A stretch of 64,000 nt of DNA from Pisaster brevispinus. Lineage: Eukaryota > Echinodermata > Asteroidea > Forcipulatida > Asteriidae. Below are positions 14,501-25,500 of this stretch, piece by piece. A model generated the notes under the pieces. That model was not told the origin of the DNA and made no database searches. It saw only the letters and a program-made list of their open reading frames with translations. The stretch spans positions 11,607,091 through 11,671,090 of the forward strand of contig JAMKCF010000002.1 in the NCBI GenBank assembly GCA_023634235.1. Reading direction: 5' to 3'. The translations under genes and the position numbers were made by a program. Position 1 is the stretch's first letter, and every line of letters starts with the position of its first letter.

Positions 14501-15460
14501 GCAAGGATAAAGACAGGCACTGGTCTACAGGCCAAGTGATTTCAGTGGATAAACTTGCAGTGACGCAATTTCTGTGTAATGGATTGGTCTGCTCCGAAGT
14601 GACGTAGTTTGTCAGCTTCACCCTCAAATCACTCAACATTTACAACTACATAATAATCTTATAAAAAAAAACCATAATTCATTTTTCATAACAAACGCTT
14701 TTTATAGCCGCCCTTTTAAGTTTCAACATAAATACAGTATAGTATAACTTACATTGCGCAGTGACGTGCTGTCACTACCCATTCTGTGTGTACGAGTGTG
14801 CCTCCACAAATTTGATCTCCCCTGTCGTTACTCTGAAGTATTGATACCTGGTATGGACGGCTGTCAGGCGGGGATGGATCGCCCCCAACGATGAGACTGC
14901 GGGAGCTTCGACGGCCGGGAACAAACGCTGAAAAAAAAAATACCCATACGTTATACATGCCCCAAATCGCAAGTATGTTCGTCAATGTCTGTGATTTGGG
15001 ACTCAACTCGTGATATTCACAGAAATATTTTCGCTCACGGCCGAAATTGGGAATATTTACACAAATATTTACGGGAATATTTGCGAGTTGTGGCACAACT
15101 CGATACGTAGGTACAACATTGTGAGCTGAATGGGCTTCTCGTGTCATAAGAGACAAACTATCCGGTTCGAGGATAAAATGGATCCCGGATTGGGCTTGGC
15201 GTCTCATTTTTCAGATCCAATCATCTTTACTTAATGCGTTTATCGAAAGATGATAGAGCCTATACCCTTCACTCTTTCGTGCACATGCACTGCCCTGCAA
15301 AAACTGGGGTGTTAAATAAAACACCCAAGTTTTTTTCAGTGTATGACTCTATAGACAATTTAAAAGTATAGGACAAAATGGGACATACACAAAACTGGAG
15401 ATGATCTGGCTTACCTGCGGCCATATAGATGCAGCAAACGAATAACACCAAAACCCTCAT
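11584..15460 (-). CDS. Trypsin-like serine protease 2 with Tyr at position 193, five exons
   Basis: Coding exons on the minus strand are 15460-15415, 14927-14753, 14377-14121, 13182-13040 and 11772-11584. They sum to 810 nt, giving 269 aa in one frame, with phases 1, 2, 1, 0 as in protease 1, the nearest paralogue. There is a signal peptide of about 15 residues, then a propeptide with RRSSRSL before IVGG at residue 28. Triad: His71, Asp116, Ser210. Asp204 (equivalent to 189) gives a trypsin-type pocket. Two oddities are visible: Tyr208 replaces Gly193 (YDSGGP), and Arg70 replaces the usual Ala next to the catalytic His (TARHC). The YC/FC..VTC cysteine pair at the C-terminus is kept. The frame is clean and splice sites are canonical, so the gene is probably functional. 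It may be inhibitor-resistant, or have altered or no catalysis. Confidence 0.87.
12600..12752. mobile_element. MITE A (GCCCAATTTCATAGAGCTGC family), degraded copy
   Basis: Words TTGGCTGGTAACC, TTATTCTGGTAAGC and CAGCAGCTCTAT..AAATTGGGCC match the family whose best copies are at 25528 and 37102. It lies in intron 4 of protease 2. Confidence 0.6.
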
Positions 15461-17200
15461 GGCTGAGTAAGATGGTGAAGGAAGCCTGAAGTTGATGTTC
15501 GTTAAATTAAAGACGGTAATTGGACAAGGTAACAAAAATCAACAGTATTATTTAAATTCAATTCTAATTCTAATTAGAGTGAAGAGTTGGTCAAACAAAA
15601 TGCATCGTCGTCGTCTTTCGTACTGGACCTATCTAAGATATATTAACAGTTAAATTTGTGGATTATTATCCTCCAACCATGACGTCATCATCAAGGTACA
15701 CAAGGCCTTGGAATATATAAGGAAATCTGCGAAAACTAAGTTTATAAGGTGCCGAACTGTTTGGGGCCTCACATTCGCATCTGTCCCAAACGGCTCCAAA
15801 CCGGTCTTCTGCATGGAGAGAATTACGATTTCTTCTCTACCCAGAGCGGAGTCGTTTCAGCTAGGCGGACCCAGCCTTGGAAGGTGGCAGTCTGCAGGGT
15901 TACATGATGGTTCCTTAATGAACCCCCGGGAATAAACTGGTGCAATCTAGATGTATAATCAATGTTTAAAACAATTAGGGGATGCAAACCTTAGTCAGAC
16001 AATGAAGTCAGATTCGAGCGAAGATACGCCAACAGTTCGCCAAACTGTCGTCGCATTCTGGGTATCAAGAGTTTCTGTATTTATAGTTTGCCGAGGTAAA
16101 AGACTCAGGTAACCGCATCAAAATTGGCAGCTGGAACGAGTGCAATTGGCCCATATCCAGCGCATGAGATAAACTTTAGAGACAAAGTCCATGATTACTT
16201 GATTAGAAAACAAATACTGAAAGTAGTTTCAACCTGAACGTTCACTATTAATTAAAAAAGTTCACACCGATCCCAACTCCACTGACAATTTACGTTTGGG
16301 GGGGGGGGTATGAATTATGATAATTATGAGTCTTTTTTTCACCGAAACCCTTCTGTATTAATTTTTAACGAACATTTAATTATTATTCGTTCTCTTGTTT
16401 TTGTTGTATCTGTAATTTTTGGGTAACTCTAAAAAAAAAAATAAAAAAAATAAAGACAACAGTGGGATTTGAATCTGCAACCTTCGGATTTTTGTGCCGG
16501 TGCTTTACCAACTGAGTCATATCTAGTCCTAATGTTGGCGGTCTCCCTATTTCTGTCAATATCTTTTGCTTGGGGCACATACAACCGTATACTACTTTTT
16601 GGTTTACGAGTACAAGCTTCTCAGTTATTTTTCCTTTTGGTTTATTACTTAAATAATTTTGTTTTAGCTAAACCATACTTGGCTCAGCAAAACTGTGCAC
16701 ATCAGCACCATGCTCATTTTGAAACGAAATCTTGGAAAGTACGACAGCGTAGATACAGCACACTACGTTTGTTTTTGTCCAATAATGAGCTTCCATGTGT
16801 CCCACAAATTCCCTGCATTCCTTGAACCAAGACTGCGCGCCAAAGTAAATGCAAATCCCTTTGTTATGCAAACGACAACTCTCCTCATTTCTTGTACCTG
16901 AAGAATGCAACGCTATGTTTACGACGACAGCAGCTGTGGGCGAAACACGCGCTTTAGTTATACATGTGAGTACAAGTTCAACGGGCTGGGCCCATGACTA
17001 CACACTCGCTCTTTTTGTCTTCTTATTATAGACCTAGCAAACTGTCAATATTCTTTATCAAAATTAGTAATTTTGGCTTTACTTTAGCAGAAGTGTAAAA
17101 TATGGCTCCAGTTTGTGTGAATTGCTGCATTAAGTTGCCACGGAGTTGAGTACTAAAAACTACGAAAATGCTGACAATGAAGTTGAGCTGCGAGGGACCA
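15461..17200. other. Upstream region of protease 2 and spacer
   Basis: About 1.7 kb to the right of the protease 2 start codon. It includes that gene's presumed promoter: a TTTAAATAATA-like stretch lies about 90 bp from the ATG and a CRE-like TGACGTCA is near 15680. A tRNA-like SINE head sits at 16440-16540. I see no other gene. Confidence 0.35.
16440..16540 (-). mobile_element. tRNA-like sequence, probable SINE head or tRNA pseudogene
   Basis: On the minus strand TGACTCAGTTGGTAAAGC fits a box A and GGTTGCAGATTCAAATCCC fits a box B, spaced as in a tRNA. The acceptor stem ends do not pair well and a run of A follows on the 3' side, so a working tRNA gene is unlikely. Confidence 0.5.
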
Positions 17201-17570
17201 GAGAGCTCCAGGGAAGAGGCCTAGCTTTCTCTTGAAGAAAGCTGTTGAAAATACCTCCACAAGGCGGGCTAATTGCTCAGTTTCGAGCTCCATTAAGTTG
17301 GCTTCAATCTCACTTGAATGCCGAGGGACAGGTTTACTTTTCTTTTGAAGAAAAGTTGATAAGCTAAGACGGTACTGAGCCTCATGCTCCTACCAGAGCA
17401 GACGAATCCAGCCCGTGGGACCACATCAGCTGCAGAACCTAGCCCGGCGGGGCGGAGAGCTACAACACTCGGCCCAGCGAGGATGGCTGCTGCCGCCGCC
17501 TGTACAACCATGCGTCAACGGAAGAGGTGTCGCTGCGTGGATGTACAGTGAAGTTCACGAACCTGAAAGG
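17201..17570 (+). promoter_or_regulatory. GC-rich region with candidate non-coding first exon
   Basis: The stretch 17380-17520 is richer in GC and CpG than its surroundings and ends at a strong splice donor, CTGAAAG/GTAAGG at 17571. An ATG at 17480-17485 opens a short frame (MAAAAACTT...) that stops after about 20 codons, so if transcribed it would be an upstream ORF. Two look-alike hairpins, TTTCTCTTGAAGAAA and TTTTCTTTTGAAGAAAA, lie at 17222-17243 and 17336-17357. It could be a 5'UTR exon of USP48 or of an unrelated transcript. Confidence 0.35.
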
Positions 17571-17964
17571 TAAGGAACCAAGCAAATTTTTTTCCTAATT
17601 CCGTTGTCACAATTCAATTCGTTATACTACTGCTTGAGTTACTTTTGTTATAGTTAAGCGTAAACTTAAGACAGGTCTGTGAAATTTAATACATTTCAAG
17701 ACACTTGCCTCTTCTCATGCCCCAAATTCTACTCTCCAAAACACTGAATTATTAACATGATTATTGACCTTATTAAAAATGAAAAAAACTGTGTACGAGG
17801 CAAATTAGTATGTACACATTTGTAAAAAGTGCTTTAACCGACTGCTGCTTTTATGGTTAAAAGCATTATTAGGTTATTATAAAAACTAAAATACTATGAA
17901 TTGGGGGACTTGTGAATTTGTGAAAAAAATGGCAATCGGGTTCGGCATAGTTTTCCGCAGAACG

Positions 17965-18180
17965 TGCAACAGCTCCATTCAGCCCCGCCCACCATATCTA
18001 ATAACGGTGTCCACCACGTGGGTAGCTATATCGTGGGTCCGTGTGGTCAAGTTTTTGCGACTGTGATTGGTCGATACAATTGAAGGGGCGGAGCGTGATT
18101 GATTGTTCTATTATTTGATTGTTTGTATTATGCGGAGTACAAAGTGATGGGCAATGTGATACATTCACGTTAACTTTTAA
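17965..18180 (+). promoter_or_regulatory. Candidate USP48 promoter and alternative 5'UTR exon
   Basis: Within 140 bp there are two GC boxes (CCCCGCCC near 17982 and GGGGCGG near 18087), an E-box CACGTG near 18015 and an inverted CCAAT box (ATTGG near 18066). That is the makeup of a TATA-less housekeeping promoter. About 90 bp downstream a good donor, AA/GTGAGT, lies at 18181. The USP48 start codon sits in an exon opened by an acceptor at 22569, so a non-coding upstream exon is required. This is one of two candidates. Confidence 0.35.
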
Positions 18181-18226
18181 GTGAGTTTTTGTAAATTTTC
18201 GGATTCACAAGTCGTCAAAGAAATCT

Positions 18227-18503
18227 AAATAATACAGGATTGGTAGAGCTGACAAATATAGTAGCGGAAAGTGCTCATATTTTGTGTGATCACTACATGA
18301 AATCACAAACTTAAAAAAACCCAGTTTAACAACTGAAATCAGCTGTTGCGTTGGGTTTGAGATACAGTTTTCTCGAATATCACTTCATTTAAGATGGGAA
18401 TATTTCACAGAATGGTTCTAGTATGAACTTCATAATCAGTAAGCTTCAGACTCAAATTAAACAATTATGTATTTCTACCTTACCAATCCTGTATAGTGCC
18501 TTC
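18227..18503. mobile_element. TIR element, short copy
   Basis: TIRs AATACAGGATTGGTAG and, inverted, TACCAATCCTGTAT enclose a 277-bp body. The body matches the element at 10521-10950 but lacks part of its middle. Confidence 0.7.
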
Positions 18504-18540
18504 AAAATATCAGCTTGTAGAGTAATAATCCAAAAATCTT

Positions 18541-18706
18541 AACAGAGCTGCATTTAGCAGAAAATAATGCTTATAATTTTTCTGGTGTATAAGCAAAAGT
18601 GAGCATGACACCGGTCACAGGTGGTACTTGTTCTGGTATTAAGCATTAGGTCTATTTGTTCGTTTTAAGCTACTTTGTGTTCTTGGCAGGTCTATGAAAT
18701 TGGGCC
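18541..18706. mobile_element. MITE A, degraded copy
   Basis: Begins AGAGCTGCATTTAGCAGAAAATAATGC and ends GGTCTATGAAATTGGGCCC, matching the inverted ends of the MITE A family. Confidence 0.65.
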
Positions 18707-21133
18707 CAGTTCATAACTCGTTGTCCCGGCCCCCAATTATATTTATTCTCATTGACTCTCAAGAACAACTGTTTGAATCAGATAACAAGACAAACCCATT
18801 GTAAAATGGCCCGGATTGATTAAAGCCTAACAATCCAATCTTAGAATTGGAAAAGTATCCTAGACAAATTAAAATTATAACAACTTCGCCGGGGAGCAGG
18901 GCATGGGGAACTTAAGGGTATGCTTGTTGTCAGGTGACCAAAGCTTTTTAGCCGGGAGTGTAGAAGTCGGGTAAAGATTTTAACTTGGGTTAATAATAAA
19001 GCAAACAGAGCACTTTTTGCAAACTAAGACAAAACACACGTTGTGAATAAAGTGCAAACAACATGTTTAATTTGAATGCACCAGGAGTTTATAGAGTGTG
19101 CTTCGATGAGTCTTAATTTGATTTTATCAATTTTAAAGAATAGTTGTAGTCTTGGCTGACTATAAATGAAACTGAATGACTAAAACGAACCTGGATGAGA
19201 ACGAAATCATGTGCTTAATACACATTAGTGAATTTTACTGTATGCGGTGTCTTATGTTCATGCGTATTATCATTATAGATCAGTGAAGTGAACTTCAGTC
19301 AAACTTTGTCGCATTTGACGACATAAACTTAAGTCTAAAAAAACACTTTGTTCGTCTTGTATTTCAGTTTTTTCCGCCGACTCTGGCAATCTGGCTGACT
19401 ATTGAAGCTGAAGGTTTCTATGGAGTGTGTGGTATTGGTTTTCTGATGATGTAGAGCTCTACAAAGTCAAGACAAGATCTTAGGGACATCGAATGGTAAG
19501 AGAAGATTTAACCCAATTCCCTCCTCAATGGTTTTCTGCAGGATGCTCGACTCCGTACTTGTTGATGTTGTCAACTTGTATGTTTTTTTGGTGATGTCAA
19601 CAATCTTTGTGGGTTTTTCCTTGTATGGCATATTGGTCGTGGCCAGTGATGCCTCTTCGTAAGGTTTGGATCTCATTTTACTTGGACAATTTTCCTGGGA
19701 AAGTCTCAAACTGAAGTTCTAAATTGACATGTTAAAGTTATATGCTTGTCATAAAAACATTGCCTGAAACTGTTTTTAATATTAGACAACTCCTACTTAC
19801 AATACTAAAGTGTCATAGGGTCTCTATGTGCACTGCTGCACATTTTTCTTTAAGTTTTTTTTTTTTTTTTTTTTTTTTGGCGATTATAGTCTGCACTGGC
19901 AAAAGCCATGCCTCATGTTAATCAACATAAGTACTGTAACACACATTTTTTTAATGATAAAACCATAAGAATTACCAGGGTAAATAACGCTGAGAGATGA
20001 GACTCAAGAAAACCTTGTTGATGTTCTCTCTTCCATGTAAAAAAAAAATGAAAAAGAATCCACAGTATGCATGTAAGACATACCGCTGATGCTAAAACAA
20101 AACAAGGAAAGGTTGTGTATTCCCTTTAAAATGTCGTCATAACGAAATATTAGCATTTACTTGAAGTTCAAAAAAATATAAGGGACTCAAACTATAGATG
20201 GACACAGACCGTATCAGTTGCTGATAAACAAAATGAATTGGGGTACATATTAAACTCATGTAATCTGACACCCCCCCCACACAAAAACAAGTCCAGTTAG
20301 AGGTAAAGTAGTTAATTAATTTCAATCATTTGTTAAGTTTCTTGATTTGGGAATATTAAATTGATTCAAATTTGGTAAAGCTAAATTAATCTGTTTATGC
20401 TCCTAATCTACGAGCAGTACATCAACTGGTTTACTCATTAATGTAGTCTTTATGAAGGACCTCCATGTTTCATATTTTATCAAAATTATAAAGCACCATT
20501 AAAATATCTTCACACCCTCCCCCCCAAAAAAAACCCACCAAAGAAACAAAACAAAAAACCCACCCAACAACATCCTGAGTGAGTTTTAACATTGGAGTTT
20601 AGAAATTCCGTATAGCAAAACAAGATAAGCAAAGTTATCATGCCATTCTCCTTTCGCGGCGCATAACAAAAAGCAAGCCTGCAGTCCAAGAATGAATGGG
20701 AAAAGAAGGAAGATGAAGAAGCTTCTCATTGATGGTGAAGCCACAATTGTGCAGAAGGAGCAATCTTGAAATACCAAGGTATGTTAACAATGAATTGGAA
20801 ATTACCAAAAGGCTTAGAGTAAGAAGATATCACTCCATTTGATCAATGATTTTCACAGATTGATTGAAAACTTGTGGATGAAAATAATTCACTCCATGAA
20901 ACCAGATGAGAGCCTTTAATTCAATCCTTTGTTTTTCTTCAGTGCATGTCTAATGAGCGACCTCTGTCGGAAGGTTCCGATAAAGAAAACTGAAGGGTTA
21001 TGACAAAAAAAAGATTACATTTCTGAGTAAGTACATTTCAACGAATTATTTAAAATTTAATCAGTCAGTTTCCCTTGAGGTATAAATTGATATACTTCCT
21101 TATGTAATCTGCTAAAAAGCTTGTAAAGATCGG
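18707..21133. other. Spacer or USP48 first intron, no gene identified
   Basis: AT-rich DNA with a poly-T run at 19855-19878. A minus-strand open frame at 19467-19709 (80 codons) has a protein-like composition rich in Lys, Thr and Ser, but matches nothing I recognise and lacks splice support. A plus-strand stretch near 20692-20770 encodes basic residues (MNGKRRKMKKLL) and then stops. Both are weak. If USP48 starts near 17.5-18.2 kb, this is its first intron. Confidence 0.3.
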
Positions 21134-21280
21134 TATAGACCGTGCAAGTCTCGCGCGTATTCGAACATTTTTGGGACCACTGTGGTCCCACGTACATTGC
21201 TTTAACGCGTTAAAGAAACAAACTCACGCGCTTTAACGGATCCCAATGTTCGAATACGCGCGAGACTTGCACAGTCTATA
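21134..21280. mobile_element. Fold-back element with near-perfect 36-bp arms
   Basis: The left arm starts TATAGACCGTGCAAGTCTCG and the right arm ends with its inverse, with about one mismatch over the first 36 bp. The centre holds the small palindromes GGGACCACTGTGGTCCC and TTTAACGCGTTAAA. Degraded relatives lie near 5770-5820 and 4900. Close pairing of the arms implies recent insertion or selection for the hairpin. Confidence 0.8.
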
Positions 21281-22583
21281 CAATGTTACAAAAATACCTG
21301 CCCATATCATATAATAATATTTGCACCAAAATAGCACTAACTTCATTCATTCATCACCACACAATTGCATTCTAAACCAACGTACATAAAATGAACTGTG
21401 TCCAAAGGTTTTGACAACAATGAGACGTAGGCGCTTGCCTCTCGCCAATGAAGCGCTCGTCTCTCACCAACGTGACCCTGGTTCGATACTCGGCTAAGGC
21501 AATGCGAGTTGAGCTATGCGTTCTCTCCTATGCCATGGGTTTTTTTTTCTCCGGGCCCTTCATTTTATCCTCCCTCCGGAAAAATCAAAACACTTCACCA
21601 ATCGTTCCCTGGCTGTGCTCTGCGTGGTCATTCATTATGGGTTGATGTAGCTGGCTGCCAGTTTATTTATTTATTTATTATTTTGGACAAGTGGGTCACA
21701 AGAGGGCGCCCTGTAAAATGGCCCGCTAGTCAATACCGCTAGTACCAAAGTATTGCACCCTGACGAATCACGCGAACATACATACAACAAAGTGATGGTG
21801 AAAGGACTACTGCTTTGAGAGAACGAATGTCGGAGCCAAAAATAATACGAATTAAATGTGGTTCATGTTATTGAAGGTTTCTTTGGTTTGGCATTAATCC
21901 AAGGGTAAGTTATTTGTTGTATGTAATGTAATCCTGGGTGTTCTTGATGAAGATATGTTTTGTAAGCTGCGTATGTCCCCATCTTTTTTCTTGTGGCGTT
22001 TTATCCGTCATTTTTTCTCCTTCAATTTTTGGACGTACACCGCGGTGGGGGCCAGCCACACTATCGAACGGAGGCCAGACCCCAAGCTTTGCCAGTGTTT
22101 ACAAAAAAGTGCCGGCTGTCTTGAGTGAAAAAGATCGATTCACGATCGAAGAAAAATTCCAGTGTTATTTCTGTAAACATTGATCATCGTGTTCATCCAG
22201 ATTAATGACTAATTTTCTGGTCTAATCCAATCAACGCTGGCAATTAAATCGGGCTTGTTAATTGTTTGTTTTGAAGGTACTCATCTCATGGCATCATGAT
22301 GTGTGTTGTTTCTTGTGGCCAAAAAGTTAGCCGCATATTATGCCAATCTACTTCGAAGTGGATTGGTGCTATATATATGGGGTTAGCCACCCCGGCCACT
22401 CAATCATGCAGCTAAACCACTTGTAAACCGAGCTTCCATCTAACCCCTTCCCCACTATGTTCCGCTGATTCCGTCTAATTAACAGTAAACACCAATTTGA
22501 ATTAAGCTTACTAATTTAATTTATTTTGTATTTTATTTGCCTTTCTTTGAAACCATCAAACTTTTACAGCTGACAAGTCAAAG

Positions 22584-25500
22584 ATGCCAGCCAAGCATCA
22601 GCTTGATAAACTGAGCTGGCAGTGGACAGAAACTGTTCAACCTGAGTCAGTTACCAGAGAACATGTAGAGCTTGCTTACCGAATCGGACTTGATCCCTGC
22701 CAACGCAATATTTGCAGGTGAGAAAATTGATAACCGAAAAAACTTTGTAGAAACTATTTCAAATAGTATTTGTTAAGGGAATCTAACCACGTTGATTCTG
22801 TTGACCTGAGAACTGAACTAGTTAGTTGTAAACTTATTATGTTTTATATCAAGATCAGGCAAAAAACACTAGTTTGGGTGTTGAGTTACTAAATTGTGTT
22901 TTGTCATACTTTTTGCGGGATCAGGCAAACCACCGTATTCGGAGTCCAACAGTTTGGGTATTGAGGTATCATATGATGTTGGAGTCTGAATAGAATGAGG
23001 AAGGATAATGACTAGTGTGGGATAATGTACTAGAAAACACTAGAAAATTATCGGAAACCCCCACCCCCCTGAAACTATACAAAAACACACCGGAAATCAC
23101 AGGGAAAAAACACAGGTATTTTTCCAGCGTTTTCCATTGCTTTCAAGTGTTTTCCAGTTAAATAGTCACCCTCTATAGTTTTCAGTAAAAACATGCAACA
23201 AATACTTCATGTGTTGTCAGGGACAAAGTGCTGACTGATAGTGGGCTTATTTCAATTGTGTCAATCAAAATAAGCTGCAATGACTTGTGGGGTCTGCAGA
23301 TTCTACTCTTTCAACGTTGACAGTATTTCAGGGGAAAATATTTCTCTGGAGGACTGGCACCTTGGTGTTGTTATTTTAATCAGTGAGCTTTCTGATTGGA
23401 GCGAAACAATCTAACCCTGCAGCCCAGCTGTAGCTGACGCCACAAAATCACTAATTATTCAATGACTAATTACTTTTGTAATCAAATTGTTTTCCTTTTG
23501 GTGTAGTTCATCCTTATATCAATGCAAACAAACATCCTTATATCAACGCAAATAAACAGGACAAGTTTCACTTGTCTTTCCAACTTCGTTCAGCCTGTGT
23601 TCAGCTGTGTGAATACTTGACCCCAATGCCTTTGTTTACAAATCCCTCAGGGTAATATACTGTTGAAAACACTGGTAATCTCACGAGATTAAGTATAACA
23701 TTCTGAAAAAATACATGATTCATTTTTCTGTTATGATTAGGATCAGCTGACCCTTAGAAGAGAAAATAACTTCAAGAAGATGTAAAAATATGCTTTTTTG
23801 ATTGGTGCAAACAGCACAGTTTCCTTTTGACTGTAGGGAACCGAAGCTACGTATGCCGATGAGTAGTGTAATTTGATATCATTAAGCTCGTAGGGTGAAA
23901 ATGATTTCGCTTACATGTTTTTGTAGAATAAAGTCGATGAATGCTTGCACAGTCTTTATTTGTTCATAATGGAGACTTTGTAAGTTTCGAATTGTCTCCG
24001 TTTCTCGCAGGCGCAACTGCAAAGGAAACCCAAACTGCCTGATTGGTTTGGGAGAGAAAGAATGGCTCTGTGACATCGACGAAGATAAATGGCATGAAAT
24101 TGAAGATCCGAACCTTGAGAGGAGACAGGAGGTTGGTAACAGTTTCCTGGTCTTGATTTTCAAGAATCATCACAAGGCTGCAGGTCTTGTAGCTTAGAAA
24201 TTTCACTGGACTATAAAAAGGTTGTTACAAGAGCTAAAACACTTCTGTTCAGGGCTTGAATATTTTTTAGGTGTTCGTGCAACATGTGCACGAACACCTC
24301 TTGTTATTGTTCTGTTTTTTTTAAATTTTATTTTTTATTTTTTTAAATTTTATTTTTTTTGGGGGAAATCCACAAGACTGCAGGGCTTGTGACTGCAGGG
24401 CTTGTAGCTTAGAGGTTTTACTGGACCAGAATTATTTTTACAAGACCAGAATCAAAGTAAGAACACAGTTTAACAACAGTAAGCTGTTTTGATTTGAACA
24501 AACCTTAAGGTTGAGAAGATTGATCTCATTATTATCTCTGTCCAGTAATCCAGTGATATTTCAAGTCCTACTCCTTTCAAATTGCCTGTTGGGTATGAAG
24601 TCACAAGCTCACATCCTCACAGGGCTCAAAATAAATACTGCAGGCACGAGGCCAGTGTTTTTAGCATCAGTGCCAGTACTCAAGACCTGATAAGTCTGGC
24701 GGTCCTATGTTTTTGAATAATCATAGCTCACCTCATCATAAATTTTATGTTCAAATGTTGACATTGAGTCGATAAAGGTCTTTCAATTCTGTACAGTTTG
24801 ACTTAGACCCAAAAGACAAATGAGATAAATATTCTCTTAGTGCTTCGTGTTAATGACGAGAGGTATTGATAGAGCGCACTGCCCATAGTGGCGATGCTGG
24901 GTACGTACAGCATGTTTCCATGATTTGACCTCGGCAATGACGGTCTAGGCATGGGGTCTCTGGTTTCACTCTTCAATTTGATCTGACAACCCAAAATTGT
25001 TCTCTCCTTTATAGGATTCCTTCGTTGGATTGAAGAACCTTGGTGCAACGTGTTATGTCAATACATTCCTTCAGGTAAGTGATGGACACTTGTGCTGCCC
25101 CATGTCAAAACTGAGGCACCTCTCAAAAATAGTGAAATGGCAGTGAAAGTGAAGACAATAAAAACCATCGACCTCGACTTCAATTTGATGTGATGTAATA
25201 GTTCTCAATTAGGTGTTATTTGAAAGCGCCTCTAATTATTACGGCTTGAATTTTACACTGGACTGCAGGCCCCAGTGATTTTAGTGTCAGGCCAGTAAAC
25301 TCATGACCGGACAAGTTTGGTGGTCTTGTGTTTTTCAAGTGTAAAACAGTACCTAACCATCTGATATCTTGAACAGAAACAAATTATGTTCAAGTGTTGA
25401 CCTTCAGTTTGATAAATAGCTAGATACCATTCAATTCTGTTAAGTACTAACTTAACACCCACACCCACATCCACAAAGTGACTAGCTGTAAGCCATTGTA

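Noticed and set aside
16440..16540. Functional tRNA gene on the minus strand
   Set aside because: Box A and box B are present, but the acceptor stem does not pair and the anticodon arm is weak. A SINE head or tRNA pseudogene fits better.
17293..17511. Minus-strand Ala-rich protein of 72 aa
   Set aside because: It is the mirror of a GC-rich, GCC-repeat stretch with no splice support. The composition follows from the DNA, not from a protein family.
19467..19709. Possible exon of an unknown gene on the minus strand
   Set aside because: Eighty open codons with protein-like composition, but no recognised similarity, no clear splice sites and no neighbours to join. Not called.
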